Below, one piece after another: positions 1 to 10,790 of a stretch of 64,000 bases of DNA; position 1 is the first letter of the stretch; every line of letters begins with the position of its first letter. Position numbers and translations under genes: made by a program. The DNA is from Eutreptiella sp. 'Long Island Sound 2002' (Eukaryota; Euglenozoa; Euglenophyceae; Eutreptiales; Eutreptiaceae), in contig OZ038378.1 of assembly GCA_964036045.1 (NCBI GenBank), forward strand, positions 160,340,576-160,404,575. The letters run 5' to 3'. The notes under the pieces were generated by a model. The model did not search any database, was not told the DNA's origin, and saw only the letters and a list, made by a program, of their open reading frames with translations.

Positions 1-390
1 CCAATTTTCTTCACCTCTTTCCACTTGGTCCCACTTAGTCCCAATTTTCCCAGTTTCCCCACCTGTTTCCACTTGGTCCCACTTAGTCCCAATTTTTCCC
101 AGTTTTCCCCACCTGTTTCCACTTGGTCCCACTTAGTCCCAATTTTCCCCAGTTTTCCCCACCTGTTTCCACTTGGTCCCACTTGGTCCCAATTTTTCCC
201 AGTTTTCCCCACCATTTTCCACTTGGTCCCACTTAGTCCCAATTTTTCCCAGCTTTCCCCACCTGTTTCCACTTGGTCCCACTTGGTCCCAATTTTCCCC
301 AGCTCTCCCCACCTGTTTCCACTTGGTCCCACTTAGTCCCAATTTTCCCCAATTTTCCCCACCTGTTTCAACTTGGTCCCACTTAGTCCC

Positions 391-1390
391 AATGTTTCCC
401 AGCTTTCCCCACCTGTTTCCACTTGGTCCCACTTAGTCCCAATTTCTCCCAATTTTCTTCACCCGTTTCCACTTGGTCCCACTTAGTCCCCATTTTCCCC
501 AGTTTTCCCCACCTGTTTCCACTTGGTCCCACTTGGTCCCAATTTTTCCCAGCTTTCCCCACCTGTTTCCACTTGGTCCCACTGGGTCCCAATTTCCCCC
601 AGTTTTCCCCCCCTATTTCCACTTGGTCACACTTGGTCCCAATTTTTCCAAGTTTTCCCCACCTGTTTCCACTTGGTCCCACTTAGGCCCAATTTTTCCC
701 AGTTTTCCCCACCTGTTTCCACTTGGTCCCACTTAGGCCCAATTTTTCCCAGTTTTCCCCACCTGTTTCCACTTGGTCCCACTTGGTCCCAATTTTCCCC
801 AGCTTGCCCCACCTGTTTCCACTTGGTCCAACTTAGTCCCAATTTTCCCCAGTTTTCCCCACCTGTTTCCACTTGGTCCCACTTAGTCCCAATGTTTCCC
901 AGCTTTCCCCACCTGTTTCCACTTGGTCCCACTTAGTCCCAATTTCTCCCAATTTTCTTCACCCGTTTCCACTTGGTCCCACTTAGTCCCCATTTTCCCC
1001 AATTTTCCCCACCTGTTTCCACTTGGTCCCACTTGGTCCCAATTTTTCCCAGTTTTCCCCACCTGTTTCAACTTGGTCCCACTGGGTCCCAATTTCCCCC
1101 AGTTATCCCCCCCTGTTTCCACTTGGTCCCACTTGGTCCAAATTTTCCCCAGTTTTCCCCACCCGTTTCCACTTGGTCCCACTTAGGCCCAATTTTTCCA
1201 ACTTTTCGCCACCTGTTTCCACTTGGACCCACTTAGTCCCAATTTTCCCCCAGCTTTCCCCACTTGTTTCCACGTGGTCCCACTTAGTCCCCATTTTCCC
1301 CAGTTTTCCCCATCTGTTTCCACTTGGTCCCACCTAGTCCCAACTTTTCCCAGTTTTCCCCACCTGTTTCCACTTGGTCCCACTTGGTCC
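391..1390 (-). repeat. 500 bp higher-order unit, two tandem copies
   Basis: Variant monomers recur at a 500 bp offset (10 monomers). The AATGTTTCCC variant occurs near 391 and 891, the TTCTCCCAATTTTCTTCACC variant near 441 and 941, and the ACTGGGTCCC variant near 581 and 1081. The copies are similar but not identical, and the second copy degrades after about 1200. Confidence 0.7.
431..1206 (+). repeat. Left arm of inverted duplication
   Basis: This segment reappears in reverse complement at 3091-3985, directly abutting the inversion point. It includes two roughly 500 bp related units (from about 431 and 931). Rare variants shared with the other arm include the TTCTCCCAATTTTCTTCACC monomer, a CCCATTTTCCCC monomer, ACTGGGTCCC followed by a C-run monomer, TTGGTCCAAATTTT, and the CAGCTTGCCCC variant near 801. 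The order of these markers is mirrored, as expected for a single inverted duplication. Confidence 0.8.
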
Positions 1391-3079
1391 CAATTTTTTC
1401 CCAGTTTTCCCCACCTGTTTCCACTTGGTCCCACTTAGGCCCAATTTTTCCCAGTTTTCCCACCTGTTTCCACTTGGTCCCACTTAGTCCCAATTTCCCC
1501 AGTTTTCCCCACCTTTTTCCACTTGGTCCCACTTGGTCCCAATCTTTCCCAGTTTTCCCCACCATTTTCCACTTGGTCCCACTTAGTCCCAATTTTTCCC
1601 AGTTTTCCCCACCTGTTTCCACTTGGTCCCACTTGGTCCCAATTTTCCCCAGCTCTCCCCACCCGTTTCCACTTGGTCCCACTGTAGTCCCAATTTTTCC
1701 CAGTTTTCCCCACCTTGTTTCCACTTGGTCCAACTTAGTCCCATTTTTACCCAGTTTTCCCCACCTGTTTCCACTTGGTCCCACTTAGTCCCAATGTTTC
1801 GCAGCTTTCCCCACCTGTTTCCACTCGGTCCCACTTAGTCCCAATTTCTCCCAATTTTCTTCACCTGTTTCCACTTGGTCCCACTTAGTCCCAATTTTTC
1901 CCAGTTTTCCCCACCTGTTTCCACTTGGTCCCACTTAGTCCCAATTTTTCCCAGTTTTCCCCACCTGTTTCCACTTGGTCCCACTTAGTCCCAATTTTCC
2001 CCAGTTTTCCCCACCTGTTTCCACTTGGTCCCACTTGGTCCCAATTTTTCCCAGTTTTCCCCACCATTTTCCACTTGGTCCCACTTAGTCCCAATTTTTC
2101 CCCAGTTTTTCCCCACCTGTTTCCACTTGGTCCCACTAGGTCTTACTTTTCCCCCAGCTCTCCCCACCCCGTTTCCACTTGGTCCCACTTAGTCCCAATT
2201 TTTCCCAGTTTTCCCCACCTGTTTCCACTTGTCCAACTTAGTCCCAATTTTTCCCAGTTTTCCCCACCTGTTTCCACTTGGTCCCACTTAGTCCCAATTT
2301 CCCCCAGTTTTCCCCACCCGTTTCCACTTGGTCCCACTTACTCCCAATTTTTCTGAGTTTTCCCCACCTGTTTCCACTTGGTCCCACTTAGTCCCAATTT
2401 TCCCCAGTTTTCCCCACCTGTTTCCACTTGGTCCCACTTAGTCCCAATTTTTCCCAGTTTTCCCCACCTGTTTCCACTTGGACCCACTTAGTCCCAATTT
2501 TCCGCAGCTTTCCCCACTTGTTTCCACGTGGTCCCACTTAGTCCCCATTTTCCCCAGTTTTTCCCCATCTGTTTCCACTTGGTCCCACTTAGTCCCAACT
2601 TTTCCCAGTTTTCCCCAGCTGTTTCCACTTGGTCCCACTTGGTCCCAATTTTTCCCAGTTTTCCCCACCTGTTTCCACTTGGTCCCACTTAGGCCCAATT
2701 TTTCCCAGTTTTCCCCACTTGTTTCCACTTGGTCCCACTGGGTCCCGATTTTCCCCAGCTTTCCCACCTGTTTCCACTTGCTCCAACTTAGTCCCAATTT
2801 TCCCCAGTTTTCCCCACCTGTTTCCACTTGGTCCCACTTAGTCCCAATGTTTCCCAGCTTTCCCCACCTGTTTCCACTTGGTCCCACTTAGTCCCAATTT
2901 CTCCCAATTTTCTTCACCTGTTTCCACTTGGTCCCACTTAGTCCAATTTTTCCCAGTTTTCCCACCTGTTTCCACTTGGTCCCACTTAGTCCCATAATTT
3001 TTCCCAGTTTCCCCACCTGTTTCCACTTGGTCCCACTTAGTCCCAATTTTCCCCCAGTTTTCCCACCTGTTTCCACTTG

Positions 3080-3100
3080 GTCCCACTTGGGGAAACTTGG
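3080..3100. other. Ungapped inversion junction of the satellite
   Basis: The top strand changes from C-rich to G-rich monomers with no foreign sequence between them: TTGGTCCCACTT runs directly into GGGGAAACTTGG. The switch falls between about 3085 and 3092, where the few shared G residues leave its exact base ambiguous. The 5' ends of the two G-rich strands meet here. The 160 bp to its left and the several hundred to its right carry more small indels than typical parts of the array. Confidence 0.93.
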
Positions 3101-3985
3101 AAAAATTGGGCCTAAGTGGGACCAAGTGGAAACAGGTGGGGAAAACTGGGAAAAATTTGGACCAAGTGGGACCAAGTGGAAACAGGGGGGGAAACTGGGG
3201 GAAATTGGGACCCAGTGGGACCAAGTGGAAACAGGTGGGGAAAACTGGGAAAAATTGGGACCAAGTGGGACCAAGTGGAAACAGGTGGGGAAAATTGGGG
3301 AAAATGGGGACTAAGTGGGACCAAGTGGAAACGGGTGAAGAAAATTGGGAGAAATTGGGACTAAGTGGGACCAAGTGGAAACAGGGTGGGGAAAGCTGGG
3401 AAACATGGACTACGGTGGGACCAAGTGGAAAACAGGTGGGGAAAACTGGGGAAAATTGGGACTAAGTTGGACCAAGTGGAAATAGGTGGGGCAAGCTGGG
3501 GAAAATTGGGACCAAGTGGGACCAAGTGGAACCAGGTGGGGAAAACTGGGAAAAATTGGGCCTAAGTGGGACCAAGTGGAAACAGGTGGGGGAAAACTGG
3601 GAAAAATTGGGGACCAAGTGGGACCACGTGGAAACAAGTGGGGAAAGCTGGGAAAAATTGGGACTAAGTGGGACCAAGTGGAAACAGGGTGGGGAAAACT
3701 GGGAAAAATTGGGCCTAAGTGGGACCAAGTGGAAACAGGGGGGGAAAACTGGGAAAAATTGGGACCAAGTGGGACCAAGTGGAAATAGGGGGGGAAAACT
3801 GGGGGAAATTGGGACCCAGTGGGACCAAGTGGAAACAGGTGGGGAAAGCTGGGAAAAATTGGGACCAAGTGGGACCAAGTGGAAACAGGTGGGGAAAACT
3901 GGGGAAAATGGGGACTAAGTGGGGACCAAGTGGAAACGGGTGAAGAAAATTGGGAGAAATTGGGACTAGTGGGACCAAGTGGAAA
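3091..3985 (-). repeat. Right arm of inverted duplication
   Basis: Reverse complement of 431-1206. Positions 3091-3366 match about 931-1206, the region around 3495-3515 carries the GGGGCAAGCTGGGG variant seen near 801, and 3701-3985 matches about 431-706, including the GGAAATAGG variant. It is about 100 bp (two monomers) longer than the left arm in its middle and has several extra 1-2 bp indels. The non-duplicated spacer between the arms is about 1.9 kb (1207-3090). Confidence 0.8.
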
Positions 3986-5450
3986 CAGGTGGGGAAAACT
4001 GGGGAAAATTGGGGCTAAGTTGGACCAAGTGGAAACAGGTGGGAAAGCTGGGGAAAATTGGGGCTAAGTTGGACCAAGTGGAAACAGGTGGGAAAGCTGG
4101 GGAAAATTGGGACCAAGTGGGACCAAGTGGAAACAGGTGGGGAAAACTGGGAAAAATTGGGCCTAAGTGGGACCAAGTGGAAACAGGTGGGGAAACTGGG
4201 AAAAATTGGGACCAAGTGGGACCAAGTGGAAACAGGTGGGGAAAACTGGGGAAAATTGGGACTAAGTGGGGACCAAGTGAAACAGGTGGGGAAAGCTGGG
4301 AAACATTGGGACTAAGTGGGACCAAGTGGAAACAGGTGGGAAAACTGGGGAAAATTGGGACTAAGTGGGACCAAGTGGAAACAGGTGGGGAAAGCTGGGG
4401 AAAATTGGGACCAAGTGGGACCAAGTGGAAACAGGTGGGGAAAACCGGGAAAAATTGGGCCTGATTGGGACCAAGTGGAAACAGGTGGGGAAAACTGGGA
4501 AAAAATTCGGACCAAATGGGACCAAGTGGAAACAGGTGGGGAAAACTGGGAAAAGTTGGGACTAAGTGGGACCAAGTGGAAACCGATGGGGAAAACTGGG
4601 GAAAATGGGGACTAAGTGGGACCACGTGGAAACAGGTGGGGAAAGCTGGGAAAAATTGGGACTAAGTGGGACCAAGTGGAAACAGGTGGGGAAAACTGGG
4701 AAAAATTGGGACCAAGTGGGACCAAGTGGAAACAGGGGGGGAAAACTGGGGAAATTGGGACCCAGTGGGACCAAGTGGAAACAGGTGGGGAAAACTGGGA
4801 AAAATTGGGACCAAGTGGGACCAAGTGGAAACAGGTGGGGAAAACTGGGGAAAATGGGGACTAAGTGGGACCAAGTGGAAACGGGTGAAGAAAATTGGGA
4901 GAAATTGGGACTAAGTGGGACCAAGTGGAAACAGGCGGGGAAAGCTGGGAAACATTGGGACTAAGTGGGACCAAGTGGAAACAGGTGGGGAAAACTGGGG
5001 AAAATTGGGACTAAGTTGGACCAAGTGGAAACAGGTGGGGAAAGCTGGCGAAAATTGGGACCAAGTGGGACCAAGTGGAAACAGGTGGGGAAAACTGGGA
5101 AAAATTGGGCCTAAGTGGGACCAAGTGGAAACAGGTGGGGAAAACTGGGAAAAATTGGGACCAAGTGGGACCAAGTGGAAACAGGTGGGGAAAACTGGGG
5201 AAAATTGGGACCAAGTGGGACCAAGTGGAAACAGGTGGGGAAAACTGGGAAAAATTGGGACTAAGTGGGACCAAATGGAAACAGATGGGGAAAACTGGGG
5301 AAAATGGGGACTAAGTGGGACCACGTGGAAACAAGTGGGGAAAGCTGGGAAAAATTGAGACTAAGTGGGACCAAGTGGAAACAGGTGGGGAAAGCTGGGA
5401 AAAGCTGGGACTAAGTGGGACCACGTGGAAACAGGTGGGGAAAACTGGGG

Positions 5451-5950
5451 AAAATTGGGACTACGTTGGACCAAGTGGAAACAGATGGGGAAAACTGGGG
5501 AAAATTGGGACCGAGTCGGACCAAGTGGAAACAGGTGGGGAAAACTGGGAAAAATTGGGACTAAATGGGACCAAGTGGAAACAGATGGGGAAAACTGGGG
5601 AAAATGGGGACCAAGTGGGAGCACGTGGAAACAGGTGGGGAAAGCTGGGAAAAATTGGGACTAAGTGGGACCAAGTGGAAAGAGGTGGGGAAAACTGGGG
5701 AAAATTGGGACTACGTTGGACCAAGTGGAAACAGATGGGGAAAACTGGGGAAAATTGGGACCGAGTCGGACCAAGTGGAAACAGGTGGGGAAAACTGGGA
5801 AAAATTGGGACTAAATGGGACCAAGTGGAAACAGATGGGGAAAACTGGGGAAAATGGGGACCAAGTGGGAGCACGTGGAAACAGGTGGGGAAAGCTGGGA
5901 AAAATTGGGACTAAGTGGGACCAAGTGGAAACAGATGGGGAAAACTGGGG
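5451..5950 (+). repeat. 250 bp tandem duplication (5 monomers)
   Basis: The run containing CTACGTTGGACC, CAGATGGGG, CCGAGTCGGACC and AGCACGTGG near 5451-5660 repeats at an offset of exactly 250 bp (5701-5910). A weaker third trace (CTGAGTCGG) is near 5951. Confidence 0.85.
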
Positions 5951-6096
5951 AAAATTGGGACTGAGTCGGACCAAGTGGAAACAGGTGGGGCAAGCTGGGA
6001 AAAATTGGGACTAAGTGGGACCAAGTGGAAACAGATGGGGAGAACTGGGAAAAATTGGGACTAAGTTGGACCAAGTGGAAACAGATGGGGAAAACG

Positions 6097-7632
6097 GGGA
6101 AAAATTGGGACTAAGTGGGACCAAGTGGAAACATGTGGGGAAAATTGGGAAAAATTGGGACTAAGTGGGACCAAGTGGAAACAGGTGCGGAAAACTGGGA
6201 AAAGTTGGGACTAAGTGGGACCAAGTGGAAACAGATGGGGAAAACTGGGGAAAATTGGGACCGAGTCGGACCAAGTGGAAACACGTGGGGCAAGCCGGGA
6301 AAAATTCGGACTAAGTGGGACCAAGTGGAAACAGGTGGGGAAAACTGGGGAAAATGGGGACCAAGTGGGACCAAGTGGAAACAGATGGGGAAAACTGGTG
6401 AAAATTGGGACTAAGTTGGACCAAGTGGAAACAGATGGGGAAAACTAGGAAAAATTGGGACTAAGTGGGACCAAGTGGAAACAGGTGGGGAAAACTGAGA
6501 AAAATTGGGACTAAGTGGGACCAAGTGGAAACAGGTGGGGAAAACTCGGAAAAATTGGGCCTAAGTGGGACCAAGTGGAAACAGGTGGGGAAAACTGGGA
6601 AAAATTGGGACTAAGTGGGACCAAGTGGAAACAGGTGGGGAAAACTGGGGAAAATGGGGACCAAGTGGGACCAAGTGGAAACAGGTGGGGAAAACTGGGA
6701 AAAATTGGGACTAAGTGGGACCAAGTGGAAACAGGTGGGGAAAACTGGGAAAAATTGGGACCAAGTGGGACCAAGTGGAAACAGGTGGGGAAACCTGGGT
6801 AAAATTGGGACTAAGTGGGACCAAGTGGAAACAGGTGGGGAAAACTGGGAAAAATTGGGACTAAGTGGGACCAAGTGGAAACATGTGGGGAAAATTGGGA
6901 AAAATTGGGACTAAGTGGGACCAAGTGGAAACAGGTGCGGAAAACTGGGAAAAGTTGGGACTAAGTGGGACCAAGTGGAAACAGATGGGGAAAACTGGGG
7001 AAAATTGGGACCGAGTCGGACCAAGTGGAAACACGTGGGGCAAGCCGGGAAAAATTCGGACTAAGTGGGACCAAGTGGAAACAGGTGGGGAAAACTGGGG
7101 AAAATGGGGACCAAGTGGGACCAAGTGGAAACAGATGGGGAAAACTGGTGAAAATTGGGACTAAGTTGGACCAAGTGGAAACAGATGGGGAAAACTAGGA
7201 AAAATTGGGACTAAGTGGGACCAAGTGGAAACAGGTGGGGAAAACTGAGAAAAATTGGGACTAAGTGGGACCAAGTGGAAACAGGTGGGGAAAACTCGGA
7301 AAAATTGGGCCTAAGTGGGACCAAGTGGAAACAGGTGGGGAAAACTGGGAAAAATTGGGACTAAGTGGGACCAAGTGGAAACAGGTGGGGAAAACTGGGG
7401 AAAATGGGGACCAAGTGGGACCAAGTGGAAACAGGTGGGGAAAACTGGGAAAAATTGGGACTAAGTGGGACCAAGTGGAAACAGGTGGGGAAAACTGGGA
7501 AAAATTGGGACCAAGTGGGACCAAGTGGAAACAGGTGGGGAAACCTGGGTAAAATTGGGACTAAGTGGGACCAAGTGGAAACAGGTGGGGAAAACTGGGA
7601 AAAATTGGGACTAAGTGGGACCAAGTGGAAAC
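6097..7632 (+). repeat. 750 bp higher-order unit, two tandem copies
   Basis: Positions 6097-6882 align with 6847-7632 at an offset of exactly 750 bp (15 monomers). I found no mismatch in the stretches compared. Shared rare variants include ACATGTGGGG with AAAATTGGG, CAGGTGCGG, CACGTGGGGCAAGCC, AAACTGGTG, AAACTAGG, AAACTCGG and AAACCTGGGT. Such near-identity with intact phase indicates a very recent duplication, or an assembly artefact. Confidence 0.93.
6687..6719 (+). other. Representative canonical G-quadruplex motif
   Basis: GGGG at 6687, GGG at 6697, GGG at 6707 and GGG at 6717 are separated by loops of 6, 7 and 7 nt. This satisfies the usual pattern of four runs of at least 3 G with loops of 1-7. 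The same arrangement recurs in each consensus monomer, so the motif is repeated at about 50 bp intervals: on the top strand in block 2, on the bottom strand in blocks 1 and 3. The opposite strand has matching C runs that could form i-motifs. Whether these structures form in cells is not shown by sequence. Confidence 0.85.
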
Positions 7633-9289
7633 GGGTGGGAAAACTTGGAAAAATTGGGACTAAGTTGGACCAAGTGGAAACAGGTGGGGAAAACTGGGAA
7701 AAATTGGGACTAAGTTGGACCAAGTGGAAACAGGTGGGGAAAACGGGGAAAAATTGGGACTAAGTTGGACCAAGTGGAAACAGGTGGGGAAAACTGGGAA
7801 AAATTGGGACTAAGTGGGACCAAGTGGTAACAGGTGGGGAAAACTGGGAAAAACGGGGACTAAGTGGGACCAAGTGGAAACGGGTGGGGAAACCTGGGTA
7901 AAATTGGGACTAAGTGGGACCAAGTGGAAACAGGTGGGGAAAACTGGGAAAAATTGGGACTAAGTGGGACCAAGTGGAAACAGGTGGGGAAAACTGGGGA
8001 AAATTGGGACTAACTTGGACCAAGTGGAAACAGGTGGGGAAAACTGGGAAAAATTGGGACTAAGTGGGACCAAGTGGAAACAGGTGGGGAAACCTGGGAA
8101 AAATTGGGACTAAGTGGGACCAAGTGGAAACGGGTGGGGAAAATTGGGAGAAATTGGGACTAAGTGGGACCAAGTGGAAACAGGTGGGGAAAGCGGGGGA
8201 AAATTGGGACTAAGTAGGACCAAGTGGAAACAGGTGGGGAAAACTGGGAAAAATTGGGACCAAGTGGGACCAAGTGGAAACAGGTGGGGAAACCTGGGAA
8301 AAATTGGGACTAAGTGGGACCAAGTGGAAACAGGTGGGGAAACCTGGGGAAAATTGGGACTAAGTGGGACCAAGTGGAAACAGGTGGGGAAAACTGGGAA
8401 AAACGGGGACTAAGTGGGACCAAGTGGAAACAGGTGGGGAAAGCTGGGGAAAATTGGGACCAAGTGGGACCAAGTGGAAACAGGTGGCGAAAACTGGGAA
8501 AAATTGGGCCTGAGTGGGACCAAGTGGAAACAGGTGGGGAAACTGGGAAAAATTGGGACCAAGTGGGACCAAGTGGAAACAGGTGGGGAAAACTAGGGAA
8601 ATTGGGACTAAGTGGGACCAACTGGAAACAGGTGGGGAAAACTGGGAAAAATTGGGACTAAGTGGGACCAAGTGGAAACAGATGGGGAAAACTGGGGAAA
8701 ATGGGGACTAAGTGGGACCAAGTGGGAACATGTGGGGAAAACTGGGGAAAATTGGGACTACGTTGGACCAAGTGGAAACAGGTGGGGAAAACTGAGGAAA
8801 ATTGGGACCAAGTGGGACCAAGTGGAAACATGTGGGGAAAACTGGGAAAAATTGGGACTAAGTGGGACCAAGTGGAAACAGGTGGGGAAAAATGGAAAAA
8901 TTGGGACTAAGTGGGACCAAGTGGAAACGGATGGGGAAAACTGGGGAAAATTGGGAGCGAGTCGGACCAAGTGGAAACAGGTGGGGAAACTGGGAAAATT
9001 GGGACTAAGTGGGACCAAGTGGAAACAGGTGGGGAAAAATGGAAAAACTGGGACTAAGTGGGACCAAGTGGAAACAGATGGGGAAAACTGGGGAAAATTG
9101 GGACTAAGTTGGACCAAGTGGAAACAGGTGGGGAAAGCTGGGGAAAATTGGGACTAAGTGGGACCAAGTGGAAACAGGTGGGGAAAACTGGGGAAAATGG
9201 GGACCAAGTGGGACCAAGTGGAAACATGTGGAGAGAACTGAGGAAAAATTGGGACTAAGTTGGACCAAGTGGAAACAGGTGGGGAAAAC

Positions 9290-10143
9290 TGGGAAAAATT
9301 GGGACTAAGTGGGACCAAGTGGAAACAGGTGGGGAAAACTGAGAAAAATTGGGACTAAGTGGGACCAAGTGGAAACAGGTGGGGAAAACTGAGGAAAATT
9401 GGGTCTAAGTGGGACCAAGTGGAAACAGGTGGGGAAAACTGGGGAAAATTGGGACTAAGTGGGACCAAGTGGAAACAGGTGGGGAAAACTGGGAAAATTG
9501 GGACTAAGTGGGCCCAAGTAGAAACGGGTGGGGAAAACTTGGAAAAATTGGGACTAAGTTGGACCAAGTGGAAACAGGTGGGGAAAACTGGGAAAAATTG
9601 GGCCTAAGTTGGACCAAGTGGAAACAGGTGGGGAAAACTGGGAAAAATTGGGACGAAGTTGGACCAAGTGGAAACAGGTGGGGAAAGCTGGGGACAATTG
9701 GGACCAAGTGGGACCAAGTGGAAACAGGTGGGGAAAACTGGGAAAAATTGGGACCAAGTGGAACCAAGTGGAAACAGGTGGGAAAACTGGGAAAAATTGG
9801 GACTAAGTGGGACCAAGTGGAAACAGGTGGGGAAAACTGAGAAAAATTGGGACTAAGTGGGACCAAGTGGAAACAGGTGGGGAAAACTGAGGAAAATTGG
9901 GTCTAAGTGGGACCAAGTGGAAACAGGTGGGGAAAACTGGGGAAAATTGGGACTAAGTGGGACCAAGTGGAAACACGTGGGGAAAACTGGGAAAATTGGG
10001 ACTAAGTGGGCCCAAGTAGAAACGGGTGGGGAAAACTTGGAAAAATTGGGACTAAGTTGGACCAAGTGGAAACAGGTGGGGAAAACTGGGAAAAATTGGG
10101 CCTAAGTTGGACCAAGTGGAAACAGGTGGGGAAAACTGGGAAA
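9290..10143 (+). repeat. 498 bp tandem duplication (10 monomers, -2 bp)
   Basis: Positions about 9290-9645 recur at 9788-10143. Shared rare variants include AAACTGAG, ATTGGGTCTAAG, GTGGGCCCAAGTAGAAAC and AAAACTTGG. One visible difference is CAGGTGG becoming CACGTGG near 9976. Confidence 0.88.
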
Positions 10144-10619
10144 AATTGGTACTAAGTTGGACCAAGTGGAAACAGGGGGGGAAAACTAGGAAAAATTGGG
10201 ACAAGTGGGACCAAGTGGAAACAGGTGGGGAAATCTGGCAAAAATTGGGACCAGGTGGGACCACGTGGAAACAGGTGGGAAAACTGGGAAAAATTGGGAC
10301 TAAGTGGGACCAAGTGGAAACAGGTGGGGAAAACTGGGAAAATTGGGACCAAGTGGGACCAAGTGGAAACAGGTGGGGAAAACTGAGGAAAATTGGGACT
10401 AAGTGAAACCAAATGGAAATGGGTGGGGAAAACTGGGAAAAATTCGGACTAAGTGAAACCAAATGGAAACAGGTGGGGAAAACTGGGAAAAATTGGGACT
10501 AAGTGGGACCAAGTGGAAACGGGTGGGGGAAACTGGGGAAAATTGGGACTAAGTGGGACCAAGCGGAAACAGGTGGGGAAAACTGGGAAAAATTGGGACT
10601 AAGTGGGACCAAGTGGAAA

Positions 10620-10790
10620 CAGGGGGTCAAAACTGGCAAAAATTGGGACTAAGTGGGACCAAGTGGAAACAGGTGGGGAAAATTGGGGGAAATTGGGACT
10701 ATGTGGGACCAAGTGGAAACAGGTGGGGCAAACTAGGAAAAATTGGGACAAAGTGGGACCAAGTCGAAACAGGTGGGGAAAACTGGGAAA
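10620..10790 (+). repeat. Recurrent marker cassette, first copy in block 2
   Basis: An ordered set of variant monomers: GGTCAAAACTGGCAAAAATT, then GGGGGAAATTGGGACTATGTGG, then GGGGCAAACTAGG with GGGACAAAGTGGG and GTCGAAACAGG (later copies GTCGAAAGAGG). The same order recurs with its TATG variant near 12251, 15868, 18164, 20651, 36445, 41195, 43896, 45951 and 47399. It recurs inverted near 54255 and 55446. It serves as a landmark for higher-order structure. Confidence 0.85.

Larger units (their letters stand above)
1..3090 (-). repeat. Satellite array block 1, 50 bp monomer, C-rich strand on top
   Basis: About 61 tandem copies of the 50 bp monomer, read with the G-rich unit on the minus strand. 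The top strand repeats TTTTCCCCACCTGTTTCCAC, then TTGGTCCCAC, TTAGTCCCAA and TTTTTCCCAG. Monomers differ by scattered substitutions and 1-2 bp indels, and indels become frequent after about 2930. A distinctive variant with TTCTCCCAATTTTCTTCACC occurs near 441, 941, 1846 and 2906. The same variant, inverted, appears just right of the 3090 switch and nowhere else that I noticed, so blocks 1 and 2 share recent ancestry here. The block continues past the left edge of the window. No non-satellite sequence is present. Confidence 0.97.
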
